64,000 bases of DNA from Saturnia japonica (taxonomy: Eukaryota; Arthropoda; Insecta; Lepidoptera; Saturniidae), in contig CM065306.1 in assembly GCA_033032175.1 (NCBI GenBank), forward strand, positions 10,434,001-10,498,000, in the 5' to 3' direction. Made by a program: the position numbers and the translations under genes. The notes under the pieces were generated by a model. The model was not told the DNA's origin. It saw nothing but the letters and a program-made list of their open reading frames with translations, and searched no databases. Shown in pieces: positions 1 to 12,661 of the stretch. How positions within the stretch are numbered: the stretch's first letter is position 1; the number at the start of each line of letters is the position of its first letter.

Positions 1-146
1 AGATCCCATGATCCGAACGCGCTGTTAACGCCGTTGCTGCCAACCGAGTTGTTCCAAAGATACGATAATGCAATTTGAATCGTATTTTCAAGGTGGTATC
101 ACAGCTGCAGCGTCAAAATTGTACCATGAAATGGTTATTATTGTAG

Positions 147-462
147 GTTGTTTACAGTCGAGATGGTGACCGTCGATACGGTTACTGTCAAGATGTTGAC
201 TGTCGAAATAGTGACAGTCAAGATGACTTGATTCCGTCGAAATGAGAGGGTAACCTGAAGATGGTTACAATAGAGGTGGTTCGGTCTACATAGTGACCGT
301 TGAGATGAGATGGTGACTGTTATATGGCGATAGACGAGATCGTGATAGTTGAGACCGTTACAGTCAAGTTGGTGACAGTCAAGATGTTGAGTCAAGATTG
401 TTGACTTTTGATACGCTTACAGTCAAGATAGTGACCCTCGAAATGGTAATCGTCAAAATCCA
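147..462. repeat. Degenerate 15-bp minisatellite
   Basis: About twenty diverged copies of a unit close to GTGACAGTCAAGATG run through this stretch, mostly at a 15-bp spacing with some insertions. Because 15 is a multiple of three, several reading frames stay open on both strands, so the small open frames here (138-395 minus, 398-607 plus) look like by-products of the repeat. No homology to a protein is seen. Confidence 0.7.
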
Positions 463-1150
463 TTTATCGGCGGGTTTGGTGTGTAGAGCGCTTAAGATAT
501 ATTTATACATATATGTAGGAATATTTTTCAAGGAAGAAAAAACTACAACTTCGATTCACTTGTGTTTGTATCGATACATACTCATACAATCTGCTAATAT
601 GCGCTGATGACGCGCTTATCAAAAACGCGCGTCGTCACTCGTATGAAAAACGTGTTCAAAGACTAAGAATCTTCTACGTAATGTTTATATTAGAACATCT
701 ATGAATTATCGAAAATATGTTACAATAATTTTATTTCCAGACACCAAATATTCCTAAAGTCTATTATAGCATGTCGCAGTACATGGAAATCACATTATTA
801 GGTCATTTTTTATCGTATTATTACACATAAGTACAATACAGTACTTATGAAATTGTTTTCTATTTCCATCTGTATCATAGTTAGTTATTCAAATGTATAC
901 AAAATTTAAAGGTGTACCTATATAAATCGTCCTATTATCTCATTGCAGTTTTGAATTATTAATTTTAGTAGGTACTAAAATTTAATATTTGTTCATGCGT
1001 ATTCCCTATTGCTCATGGGTGTAGTTGAGGGGCAGGGGGCACCGCCCACCGTACAAAACTCCTTGCCACTCTAGAAACATCGACAGTATTGAATGTTTTT
1101 ATTCTTTTCATTTTGAGAAACAATAGTTTTGGTTTGTAGTGCTTGATCAC
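463..1150. other. Unassigned AT-rich DNA
   Basis: No gene, RNA gene or clear repeat is recognised. A short GC-richer stretch near 1015-1070 contains a run of G and C triplets but no readable domain. Confidence 0.4.
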
Positions 1151-1506
1151 CTAGCTGGTTTACCAATCCCCCTAGGAAAATTCGCTAACTTTGCCAATGC
1201 AATTGCTAAATTATATAAACTTAAAGCGGGTCTAAAACAAGTCACTGCTTAATATGTAAGTTCAGGCACATAGGGTGGTCACAAGCACTTATAATTTTGC
1301 AGTGGGTATTGAACATGGTAATGTAAAATTAACTATTACAATTTTATTTTGAATTTCTTTGCTACTTCCGCCTGATTAATAACAAACGTTTTTTGTTGCA
1401 GAAAGACAAAACAACTGTTAATCTGTTTCAGGCGGAAGTAGCAAAGAAATTCCAGATAAATTATGATGGATTTCGGAAAGCAAAACCTACGTCAATCAAA
1501 TATTAA
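1141..1506 (+). other. Two short open stretches, unidentified
   Basis: Two unlinked open stretches are visible. Around 1141-1251 a frame reads hydrophobic and lysine-rich residues, with the core LPIPLGKFANFANAIAKLY and a TAA stop. From 1402, just after a plausible acceptor (T-run, then GCAG), a frame of about 34 codons with core AEVAKKFQINYDGFRK ends in TAA at 1506. They could be remnants of an upstream gene or of a retrocopy. I recognise neither, and they do not match any part of the downstream DUS1L gene that I know. Real coding function is unproven. Confidence 0.2.
1351..1452. repeat. Perfect 25-bp inverted repeat (hairpin)
   Basis: Bases 1351-1375 and 1428-1452 are perfect reverse complements, separated by 52 bp. 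The right arm begins TCAGGCGGAAGTAGC. The arms are moderately GC-rich compared with the surrounding AT-rich DNA. The right arm overlaps the small open stretch starting at 1402. Confidence 0.75.
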
Positions 1507-1631
1507 CCATTACCTTATTAACAAATACCATAATTGATAATTTGTCGTAAAATATCTTTACATATTTTATATTTAAATCCACAATCAAATTAAAATCATA
1601 AAATTTACAAATTCATTCAATTTATTTATAG

Positions 1632-4600
1632 TAGTAACGATGTCCAATGCAGTGTCTGTGCCAATAACCTGTAAGGTTAGAGTGTTTGAATCTGTTGAGA
1701 AGTCAGTACATTATGCATTGATGCTTCAAGATGCAGGTTGCAAGTTGCTTACAGTACATGGAAGGACCAGAGAACAGAAAGGGCCATTAACTGGTATTGC
1801 TAGTTGGAAACATATAAAGGCTGTAAGGTGTTGTATTATTCATAGTAAACCAGTTGATTATTAATTATTTGCTTACTTACATTGTTGTCATAAGATTTTA
1901 CTTCATTGTGCAGGTGTATGAAAGAAATACATGAGTTATAATTAATTGATTTATGAATTAGATATTCAATAATTGAACCCAACTATAATAATCTTAAAAA
2001 TTGTGGGCAGACATAGTTCTGCTCTTTCCGGTAGATAATGGCTCAACCACAACTCCACATATTTCATCCTAACATAGCTATAAACCAGGGTTTCGATAAA
2101 ACAAATATAATAGGTAAATATGAGCTCAATCAGTCAAGTTGTTCAGAAGTTATAGAACCATTAACAGTTGCACACAAGATTATTAAATATAATATTGTAT
2201 TACATTAGTTTTGCTTTATATTTCAGAGAAGCAGTTGCAATACCAATGTTCGCAAATGGCAACATCCAATGCCTTGAGGATGTATATAGGTGTTTAGAAT
2301 ATACAAAAGTGCAAGGAATAATGAGTGCAGAAGGAATTCTTACAAATCCAGCACTTTTTGAAGGTATTAATCCATTAACATGGGAGATGGCTAATGAATA
2401 TCTGGAATTAGTAGAGAAATACCCTTGCCCCACATCATATATCAGAGGACATTTATTTAAAATTTTTCATAAGATGTAAGTTTACTATATTCAGTTTTTT
2501 AATCCCATAGGGTTAATTGATACCATTAATCTCAAACTTGAAAAATTATGTTGCTATATTGGTTTTTGCATTATTATCCCATCATTTAGGTTCCAATTAT
2601 TAAAATGATAAAATTTTGGATATTGAATTGAGTGTTTATTTATTAATTGAAATATTTTGCAATATTGAACACATTTCAGTTTTCATAATTAATTATTGTT
2701 ATTGCATAATTAAGTAAACTAAAACATGTAGATACCTATTGCAAACTATTTACAAAAACGTCCAAAAAAGAAAGAAGGTTTCAGTTGTCCTGGTGATAAC
2801 CACCGTTGTTTACCTCATTCCCCTTTCACCTTTGAAGTGTTCAGTTTTTGTTTTACGGATTTACGATCAGTACCAATTACTAAACAGCACCAGTTTTAAA
2901 ATCCAATTAACTAGCAACGCATGAAATGTTATTTTACTCTATGGAATTTAAAAACTACCTTATCTATAGTCGAACAAGTTAGTGCGCGACTGTTCGGTGT
3001 GAGAGACGTTGGCGGGGGCAAGGTCGCACGACATTGGGGTACGTCACTACAGTACACTGAAAAAGTTCGGTGAAGCAGTAAAAGCCATCAGTGGCTCTGT
3101 TTTGAATTGGTTTTTGTTTTTGAAAAGTATAGTCAGTCAGAAAAAAAATTTGTACACTGAAGTAAACAGTATGTTTGTTGTCTCGGCAGTGTTCATGAAA
3201 CTATTACCTACAGCAGCTCGATGGATAAACATGCACTAGGGCTGCCCTCAGACTGTATTTCTTGGGTTACCTATTTACGTATATGATAATGCTATATTAA
3301 AATGTCATTATTATCTTTTCACCAAAATATATTATATAGGTACTAGAAATTTTGTAATTTTTAATTATAAATTATTTCTACTTGGGTTTTATTGCTAGTA
3401 TCAAAAGTGATTGTGAAGTAGTAAGAAGGGAATGTACATGTTTTTAATAAAAAAAAAAATTTTGTTTAAAGTTTCATAAATCAAAAATAATTTTAAATTT
3501 TAGGAAGCAAGTTATAGTTATGTTAGTTATACATTGCGTAATCGCGACAGTTGTGCACTGAAGTTTAATACATGAATAATTTGAATTGTTCGATTCGAAT
3601 TTGGCATCAAATAGTGAAATAGAAATAATCGCGCACACCCATAGTCAATATAATTTCGTAAATAAATCGGTTACTCCACACCTATGCATTGTTCAAAGGA
3701 TACTCAGGAAAGCATCCATATAAATGACTTTTGAATAGCTTTATAACTAACATTATTAATACAGCAGATATAATTAATAGAAAATATATTGTAATATAAG
3801 TAAAATTAATTATTACGTTATTATAATTGTGGCGTACTCTAGATTTCCCACAACAAAAATAAAGTTAATAATATAAATAATAGTTGCGCGCCATGTAAAT
3901 TTATCTAGAATGCAAAAACATGCAGTATAAAGTACCTACTGTACGGCAAGGCGACGCGACGCGAGCCGAGGCGTCACGACGACTGACGTCGACGAGGCAC
4001 GAGCATGACCAGTAGTCTTGCGCAAAGTATCACTGAAAAGAAAAGAGTGATATATATCTTTTCAATGAAAAGAAAATCGGGCTCACTGATGTAATGATTT
4101 ACAGAGCTGTTAGGTTGATAAAGAGCGAGATATATCTTACAAAAACAAATCTTACGATTTACAAAAACGTATAAAATTATTGCCAACTATTTTGTTTAGA
4201 ATAGAGATATCTTGAAAAATATTATTCAAACATTTGATTTCCTTCATTCTCAACAATTAGCAGGCTAAAGTATGTCAATCTAGAAATGCAAAAGTATGTA
4301 TTAAACAGATAGTCAAATTATTATTTTAAAACCTGTAATAACAATAAAAGTGAAGAAGATCGTGTGAGTAACAAAATATGTTAGCGTATTTTATAATCAG
4401 TGGCCATGGCTACATTTATATTGATTTGAATTGAAATATTGTATATGTACATTATCTACCTTAAAATATAAACATGTATTAAGTCGATATTTTTTTACAA
4501 ATTTGCTAGTCACTTTAGAAAGTTTTTTATCTATAGGTACCTAATAATGAACACAATCTGAAATACGTAGGTAACGATAATTATTTTTAGCGAAACGAAG

Positions 4601-7600
4601 TTCAAAGTGCATGCGTCAAATCACGCGTGACATTAAACTAAATTCAAAATTAGAAATACTGAAACAAAAACCCTTAAAAATAAAAACACTTCAAACTAGA
4701 TAAATACTTGACACGGTAATTACGTAGCCAATATTGTGCTTTATTATCAAGGTGTAACATAAGTTTTCTTATAATCATTAGTACCCGATCGCCTTTCCGC
4801 TCTCAGCTTGTTGGATCGACTTAGCTACCTATCTCTTTAAGTAAGAATGTGGTGTATCTTTTTATTCAACTGATCTGAATCGCTCCGATTATATCCGAGC
4901 GAACATTATTACTGAGAGCTAAAGAGCTAAAGATATACTTTACAAACAAGTGAGCTACTGATATACTCGCTCTTTTGTCGGGATTATATATCTTCTAATC
5001 TTTCGCTCGCGAGCGATACAACTCTAAATTGACCAGTGTGAAAATATTAACATGGCTGAACGCACGCTCTCTCTAGGCATAGCTATTATTTTTATTTTTT
5101 TGTAAGGTCTGATAATTTGTAGTAAATATACTACATAATAAATCCAAGGTTCAAGTTACATAGAACTAAAGAAGTGTTAAAACATCATAATATTATACGC
5201 ATAGATTAATTATTAGCAGGTAATATATACAATATCAGAAATTAAAACAGAATGTATTTCATATAAAAAAAAATTAGAAATTAGAAATCATATCTTAGCA
5301 TCCACTTTTATTATCTCTTTGTTTTAGATTCACATTAGAAGAAAATAACATCAATCGACATCTTCTTGCCACAGCACAAAATCTTGATGACTTTAAAAGG
5401 GTGAATACAAATGTAAAGAAAAAATACCTGCCGTATCACGAAGGTGAAATCCCTTATGAGACTGTGAAAATATATCTAGAAATGGTTTCAATCTAATTTT
5501 ACCGCCATGGATATGCCAACCTTATGTCAGGATGTCACCAGAAGAGCATACTCAGAAAATGGAATTATGCAAAAATCAGGTAATTTAATATATTTTTGAA
5601 GTTATTTTATGATGTTTCTAGATTTTATCAATACTTAAGTTTAAATATTATATGGACTTTATTCTTATCGATTTAGAGGCAAATACAGATACTTAAAGCA
5701 TGGCGGTAAGGCGTTTTCTAATGCCTGCCTGGCTAGCTACCACCCTCAAGTTGAAAATCTGTCGCTACCTATAGGTGTGTTCTGGCAGCTGCACTTAAGA
5801 GCTAGTCTACCATAAGGTTTAGCGTGCTACCATCTTGGGCCACATCGTCACTTAAATTCAGGTGAAATTGTGGCCACAATGCTAAACCTATAACGATAAA
5901 GAAAACATAATAATAATTGAAAGTAAAAATTATTTGCCAATTGATCAAATCCAAGGAAGCTTACTGACCACTTGGCGTCACTAAATTCATCATTTACCGT
6001 TTGTTTTACGCTTGCTTGTAGCTTGCGTATAAACAAACGAAGCACTTTCCATGAAGCGGCAATGTCGCATTTGCGTAGTGACAAATGGCAAGCAATCGTC
6101 GGGCAGAGTGGGAGGCAACATGTCATTATTCAAGCATATTGCAAGACGCATATATGAAACTTTGTACTGACGGCCTCGTCAGTTAATTTGTTCATATTAT
6201 TGAGCAGTATAATTGTCTACATAAAATAGAACATGCAAGAACTTATTACACATAGTTTTCGATGTATGGATTAAGCCAACACATTGTACTTTTATTATAT
6301 TAATTCGTCGTCTTCTAATAAAAGCGCATGCTATTATTATATTGCCATCACTTGACATTTTCCAAATGATAGAAATGTGCTCTTACAATGCTAAACTTGA
6401 AGCTTGTATGACGCTATGTGGATAGATCTGAGATGTACAAGTCACTTAACTAAAGCTAGCATCTTCACAGTAGGTACTCACACTGATACATTTTTAGCAT
6501 ACAGCATGTTGCGGAAATCGTTTTGTTTTACTTTAACCGATTATAATTACTAAGATACATCAAAACATATATGTATCTGTTTGGATTAAAATCTGAAACG
6601 CTCATGCCGAATTATATTATCTGCAAGTTAGGTAAGGCCATGCTATGTATGAAATAAATAAAAACAACAGGATATTTGTAAGAAATGTAATATGTATTTA
6701 ATTTGTTATATTATGACTCTAATACAGAATCTCAAATTTAATAATAATAATGATTATTATTTATTAGTTACCATAGTATTTGCAAACAATTTGAATCAAT
6801 ATACACTTTAATATGGGTTTTAGTAGAATACAATTGAATATTAATTTTATAATAATAATGTGTATTGGGTTAATACCGAAAAATCTTAACTTCAATGATT
6901 TTTCTAAAATATATAGTTATATATAAGTACTACGAAAATTGTAGTACACAATAACAAGCAACTTGCTGAACACTTCTCTTAGAAACAACAATCACTTAAG
7001 ATGTTAAATCGTACAAACCCTTAAATAAGTAGATCACTCCCATCATTATTTTTATTGTGATGCATGAAATAGTTAAAAACAATATTCATTACACAATTTC
7101 ACGAGATTGCCCTCTTGATGTTTTTCCAGATCTAAATCTTTCAGAAAATATGTTATTGACTGGACGGCCGGTTTAACTATGAGTAAATGCAAAAAACGCG
7201 CTGTATTTATAGCATTTTACAAACACAAAATATTATAGGTATCTGTCACGTTCATAAGCTTGGTCGTGTGCGAAAGAGACAGAGATTTTCCATTTTGCTT
7301 ATGCAGCAGTGCGACGTCATGCCGTGCGCTTATTCATAGTCGCTACACAAGACAAACGTGTGTGTGTATGCGTTTTACTTTAGTTAATCAACCTGTAAAA
7401 TGCGAATGTCGTCGGGTTTGCAAGTAGCCTTAATGCTCCAAATGACGTCGTCGTGCACAGTACAGACTAAGGGCTGATTTTAACATGTGCTGGTTGAGTT
7501 ATTCGCCATATATTTAAGCTTACAATTTTTTCAATATTAATCGAATATTTTTTCTAGAATAGTGATCAGAGTAAGAGAATTAATGAAGACAGCGACGGAA

Positions 7601-8066
7601 GTGCTCTATCACGAAAAAAATTAAAGAAGTTAAAACGAATCATGAGAAGACCAGTGAAATCAGATATACAACAAAATGGTAGAAATGGTGATATTTGTAC
7701 AAATAATGAATGCCCCAATCCTCTTGTAAGTTGTATGACCTACTTTTTACTTTGGCACTTTACCTCAAAGTTTGTTAAATAAAAAAATGTAATTACTGAT
7801 ACAAATCCCTTTATGAGATAGCTTATTATAAATTCCTTTAAATAGATAAATTTTCATAAAATAAATTTGACTTTCAAGATATGTAAATTTGAATCGTTTT
7901 TCAGGGTGGAAAATGTGTATACAAGCTTTGTAAAAAATGTTGTAAGAATAAATGTTACGAGGAAGACTTAGACTGTACAGGACACAGGATACTTGTACAT
8001 ACTAGACGTAATATGGCAAAAAAATTTGCAAATGACATTGATTTATCTAATTTAATAAAATCGTAA
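1632..8066 (+). CDS. DUS1L: tRNA-dihydrouridine synthase, DUS1L type (5' partial, frameshifted)
   Basis: This family reduces uridine in the tRNA D-loop with FMN and NADPH. Coding exons inferred from GT-AG borders and matching phases: 1632-1827, 2227-2475, 5328-5579, 7558-7725, 7905-8066 (TAA). Visible motifs in order: [32 protein letters not shown] and [15 protein letters not shown] of the flavin-binding barrel; then PPWICQPYV; then a C-terminal Cys-rich block with [15 protein letters not shown] and CTGH, as in animal DUS1L. The N-terminal third is absent; I found no exon for it in 1-1630, so it lies before the window or was lost. Exon 3 needs one extra base to stay open: in the AAAA run at 5467-5470 the frame breaks and would stop at 5494-5496, while the downstream frame resumes the conserved PPWICQPY block. 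All other exon phases fit a single reading frame. This is either a pseudogene-type mutation, an allele, or a homopolymer assembly error. Confidence 0.85.
2476..5327 (+). other. DUS1L intron 2
   Basis: Donor GTAAGT at 2476 and acceptor TTTTAG before 5328. Apart from the short repeat at 3063-3150, the intron is AT-rich with no recognisable gene. A GC-rich patch of CG-containing direct repeats lies near 3950-4010. Confidence 0.5.
3063..3150 (+). repeat. Short A-tailed repeat, copy A
   Basis: First of five same-strand copies of a family whose core is CGGTGAAGCTGTAAAAGCC; this copy has GAAGCAG instead of GAAGCTG. It ends with a TAGTCAG block followed by an A-run, which suggests retroposition. The other copies are at 9383-9460, 13087-13150, 26780-26855 and 28058-28104. 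Confidence 0.6.
5727..5883 (+). repeat. Dispersed repeat, copy 1 (in DUS1L intron 3)
   Basis: This stretch is similar over about 160 bp to 36017-36180. Shared blocks include CTACCACCCTCAA, AATCTGTCGC, CAGCTGCACTT, GAGCTAGTCT, GTGCTACCATCTT and GTCACTTAA. It has no coding capacity and sits inside a host intron. I could not find its termini or a target duplication. Confidence 0.7.
5884..7557 (+). other. Rest of DUS1L intron 3
   Basis: AT-rich, with no gene recognised. The intron as a whole runs 5580-7557, ending in TTTTCTAG before exon 4. Small open frames around 5848-6157 on both strands overlap each other and show no domain. Confidence 0.4.
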
Positions 8067-8097
8067 ATGTAATTATAAACATATTTTAATGTAACAA

Positions 8098-8103
8098 AAT
8101 AAA
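8098..8103 (+). terminator. Poly(A) signal of DUS1L
   Basis: AATAAA lies 32 bp after the DUS1L stop codon, in an AT-rich 3' flank. This fits a short 3' UTR. Confidence 0.5.
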
Positions 8104-9382
8104 TTATTTTGTTTTTGGTTATGACATTGTTTTATTTGTTTGGTGGTAAAGCAATCAAATAGAATTACATATAATGAACATCAAATAATACATTGACACC
8201 ATATACTCCCGTACCAAAAAATATTCTAAACACCAAAAATTTTATTCAAGTACCCAAATAAAATGAAATTTCGGTGGCAATTAACTATTTTTGGGTTAGC
8301 AATGATTAGTATAACATTTATTAACAGTAAAATATAGCCAGAAATAATGTATTTTTCGATCAGTAAATTTTAGAATCGAATCTAGGTATATACTAATATT
8401 ATAAAGCTGAAGAGTTTGTTTGACTGAACGTGCTAATCTCAGGAACTACTAGCTCGAATGGAAAAAATATTTTTCTCAAATATGCATGGAAATATTGTGA
8501 TTATTTTTGAAAAAAGAACACGCGAAGTATCGAATTTACGGACAAAAAAATCAAATCCATTCCAGGAGCGTTTTTTGAATTTGGAACATTGCAACGCTCC
8601 AGCAATGTTGTATAAAACGGTTTGCTGGGGTTAATAAATACTCTTTGATTGGATTTCTTTTATCATTCTTGGCATACCAAAGTAAGTCTCTTTGCTTAGT
8701 ACAAATTGCGTTAACGTGGCTGTATAGCCATAAATGCGCTTGCCTTTCGACACAGATGATAAATAGAAAATTGGCAGCAAAGCTGAAAATTCGTCTTGAT
8801 TTGTTATTTACATACTTATTAAATATAAATCGAATAATTAAAATGACTTCCGTGGTTCACAGAGTGAAATGCAGATTGATTGTACTCCACCACCAGATGT
8901 ACGATCAGAAGCCAAATTGGCTATGGAAGACCTGCTTCTGGCAAAGTCAATATAAAAATATATGAAAACTTTATGACTTGGAAAAACGAAAAAAAGTGAA
9001 CATTTTCTCCGAAGCAGTATTTTTGGCGTATTTTAATGAGATTGCTAAAACTAAAATCTACTCTACGCATCTACATTACGGGCAATTTATTCCATGTTCA
9101 AATGTACAGTTCATGTTAAAAACGGCATTTACTTAAAAAAATATGGAAATTTAACTACTTTTCTTAAACGACAATCGACCGGATTCAAAAGCAAAAAATC
9201 GAAAAATGTTACTGCCGAAAACAAAACAATTTTTAATCAAAGCCCCAGATGATATATTATATATATAGCGAAAAAGGTAATATTAATTCAATTAAATGTA
9301 TAATATAAAAAGTATGTTTTATTTCCATGCATGTTCGAGAAAAGCACTATATATGCCTCCGCGGAAATGGCAATTGTCTCCC
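8104..9382. other. Intergenic, dispersed repeat scraps
   Basis: Around 8395-8470 the sequence (AGAGTTTGTTTGACTGAACG, then CTAATCTCAGGAACTACTAG) resembles the tail of repeats that are common in lepidopteran genomes. An open frame at 8645-8965 has no recognisable domain. Nothing else is supported. Confidence 0.35.
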
Positions 9383-9460
9383 CAAGTCCGGTGAAGCTGT
9401 AAAAGCCGCAGCGGCTTCAGGGCCCCTAAGGCTAACAGTGTAGTCAGATTTAAAAAAAAA
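9383..9460 (+). repeat. Short A-tailed repeat, copy B
   Basis: Same family as 3063-3150. It carries the palindromic centre AAGCCGCAGCGGCTT, then GGGCCCCTAAGGCTAAC, then TAGTCAG and an A-run. It is nearly identical to the copy at 26780-26855. Confidence 0.7.
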
Positions 9461-9753
9461 ATGGCAATCGTCTGTCTCGTATTACTACGGCTCGGCCTTC
9501 AAACTCGTACTCGACCTGCAATTATCTATTTCACGGCCTTTGCAATAATTTACTGTTTTACATTTTACAAGTATTGAGGAGCTAAGGAGCTGAAATGGAT
9601 GATTTGTTTATGGATTCAAATTAATTTTTTTTTTGTTTGATTGGCACTACTGTTTTTCATTTTGGCGCGGAGTTTGAGTTGTGTCATGTAGATTAAATGC
9701 AGTGCTATTTTTAGTTAGGTCATTTCTAGTGTAGGTATATTGCGAATTTCATA

Positions 9754-10642
9754 ATGGACAAAAACATCGAACAAAGAATTTGTCTAAAATAGGCCATCAA
9801 CGTCTTCAACTGAAGTTAACATCACAAAAGTGACTGAAAATACTCGTTTAAGTTTGAGAGAGGAAGCCGCTGAACTTTCTATGTCTCACGAGTCGATCCG
9901 TATCATTTTAAATAATCACTTGGGTATGAAACATGTTGCCGCTCGGCTAGTTCCAAAAGTCCTGTATTTTCTTCAAAAACCCAATCGCATAAGAGTTGCT
10001 AAGGACATGCTAGAATGAGTCAATTCCGACCCAAACATTTATGAAACGCATTGTTACTGGTGACAAGACATGGCTTTACGAGTTTGTCATGCAAATTAGT
10101 CAACAAGCTTCGGAGTGGCGCCTTCCAACTGAACCGAATCCAAAAAACCACGCCAAAGTCGATCAAAAGTCAGTCATGTTGACTGTTTTCTTTGACTATC
10201 GCGATGTTGTGCACTCGGAATTCTTAACGGAAGGTCGAACGGTAAATAAAGTATATTATGTAAATTTGAACATTATGCGGCGTTTAAGAGAGCAAACTCG
10301 AAGGAAAAAGGCCAGATTTGTGGAAAGAAAATTCTTTGATTTTGCACCACGATAATGCCGCCTTCGCACAAGGCCATCATTGTAAACAAATTTTTGACAA
10401 AAACAACAAATATTATCGAGCAACCATCTTATTCACCAGATATGGGACTCCAGCCGAATTCTCTCTTTTTCCTAAATTTAAATTACTTACCACTTCGTGG
10501 CACCCGTTATCGTTGGGTAAAACACATAAAGGAGAATTCGCGACGAGAACTAAACTCAATTCCGGAAAAAGCGTTTAAAAAATGTTTTGATGATTGGATT
10601 CACAGATCAGTAAAACAAGGGAGATTTGCCTTGAAACCATAG
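9754..10642 (+). pseudogene. Mariner transposase remnant
   Basis: Mariner transposases cut and paste DNA at TA dinucleotides using a D,D34D catalytic triad. The start MDKNIEQRICLK is followed by a deletion of most of the DNA-binding domain; homology resumes near 9798 (RPSTSSTEVNITKV) and continues through TENTRLSLREEAAELS, then the VTGDKTW block (first Asp), the HHDNA block (second Asp) and SPDM. At the third catalytic position the usual Asp is Glu (TPAEFSLF). At least three frame changes occur between 9754 and 10355. The C-terminus KENSRRELNSIPEKAF is readable to 10642. Inactive. The family also occurs at 46692-47433 and 55156-56529. Confidence 0.85.
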
Positions 10643-12535
10643 TTGTTCGGGTTCACATGTCTCCTCGATACAGCGAATCCACACCCCCTTACTACTGTGA
10701 CACAAACAAAAAAGTATAAATACGACACACGTACTCATATTTCTCACACACAATAAGATATTTACAACAACACAAACTAATAGTACACATGCAAAAAGAA
10801 GGCGGCGCTCAGCCTGTAGCGACATATTGTTATTAAACACATGAACAATAATTATACATTAATAATTTATCATTTTTTGTTTATATTGTCTTACTGACCA
10901 GTAAAATGCAAATATTTATTTAACAGTTGGCTCTTGGATAGTTAAGTTTTTGCGTTAAATAATGTATTTTTGCATCACGGCTTTTATAAGCATTATGAAA
11001 TATTTCTTCATAAGCGATTGGTTGAACTAGTGAAAATAAATTTTATCAAAAAGATTCATACACGTAAAGTACGGCAAGGATTTTATTAAGATATTATCTA
11101 GAAATAATAAGCAAATATGTATAATAAAAAATCAAGTAATTGTATAACAGTATCATCCGGACTAGGTGTGGATTGTGGACATAGAAAAAGTATCGACAGC
11201 TATCACATCTCCATGTCATGGACGAATCTATTGTCTTAATGAAAGTATTGTTACGACCGCGACCATTCATCCATTGCGCCATTAGTCGAACTTACTAATT
11301 AATCGATTTCTACTATGTACGTAAGCAATGGTTACTATTTGTATAGAAATAAATTTACTTAATAGTTCATCACGTTTTAATAACATTAAATGATGTTCTA
11401 CTGATTTTTAAAGAGAAACAATAATATTTTAGTATTTAAGTGTGGAATGAGATGCCATCTTGAACGTAATAAACATTACAACTGGTATTTTTACAAACAA
11501 ACACTAAACAACATGGCATTTTGTCAAAAATCAACAGATGTGTAGGTAACTCGTTCACGGTGAATTCGACTACAAACAAGAATCAGCATCAAGCTCAATT
11601 TAGGGCACATGCGTTCGCACTCAACACGCCTCGCATATCTCCCTTGTTTTACTTATCTGTGATTGGATTATTCGTTGGCGTGAGTGTATCGTTTCTGAAG
11701 GAGCATACTTTGAAGGCGATAAAATAAATTTGGATGAATAACTAACATTTTGTGTATTATATTGATCTTTTCATGATACTTTTTTGACAGAGTAGTATGT
11801 ATATCTTCTAAGGTTGACTGATTATAACCTTTTTTATGGTAATAAAATTTCTTCTAAAATAAGTAGGTACCTAATGCATTATTTACGAAGGTATTTTTAT
11901 AAATAATATGGCATTAATAATCTTTATCAAAATAAATACGTTATTCATCACAAGTATTTAATTTTGAACAAAATTACCCTGTACATCATGTTATTTCAAT
12001 GAATATCTTAGGATATATCACAGTTTTAAAACAACTCCGCAACAAAATGATGATCAAGTATTAACGCAGTAGCGAGCGCATTTTAATTATGCGTAATGAT
12101 GTGGGAGGCAGGCGGTCATGTGGTGAGGAGAATGGTGCTCAAATGGTTCGTAGATAAAACAAAGAAAGTTTCAGCTCTTTAGCTATGTAAGTATTATAGG
12201 TGCCTACGACCCACTCTCTCTTATGTGACCCAGATGAAGTTGCGGGAGTCAGCTAGTCAGTTAAAATATCTACAAACACCAAATTTATCTCTTTTAGTGG
12301 TATTTTAGGTAATTATAGGTACATATTATGTTCGTTTAACCATGTAATGGTTTTCTATTTTATTCAATGTCTACCCACACACCGTATCTACTTTAACCTG
12401 GCGACGTTTGTAACCTGGCAAGTGTAAATAATAAGCTTGTTAACGATTGAAGTGTGCTCTACGTTGTACGTTGACCAAAGATCTTATTAAATTATGTGAG
12501 CAATTGCTTAGATATACAATATGTAATTGGTTTCT
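10643..12535. other. Intergenic, no gene recognised
   Basis: AT-rich DNA. Small open frames (for example 11521-11727) have no domain and no sign of splicing. No RNA gene is seen. Confidence 0.4.
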
Positions 12536-12661
12536 CGGAAACGGCTCCAACGATTTCGATTTCGATTAAACTTTGCATTTAGATAATGTTTACATTCCAA
12601 GTTTATTTATTCTTATAGGTATTTAGTTTTTAAGACACCGAGCACAGCTCGGTTGCCCAGA
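12536..12661 (+). repeat. Solo mariner-family end
   Basis: The block from TTGGTTTCTCGGAAACGG to CGGTTGCCCAGA matches the inverted terminal repeats of the mariner at 55156-56529 and the right end of the remnant at 46692-47433. It ends at CCCAGA followed by TA, the mariner target dinucleotide. No transposase is readable next to it, so it is a solo end or a deletion derivative. Confidence 0.6.

Noticed and set aside
138..607. Open frames on both strands at the window start
   Set aside because: They are composed of a 15-bp tandem repeat, which keeps frames open by its period; residue content is repetitive and no domain is seen.
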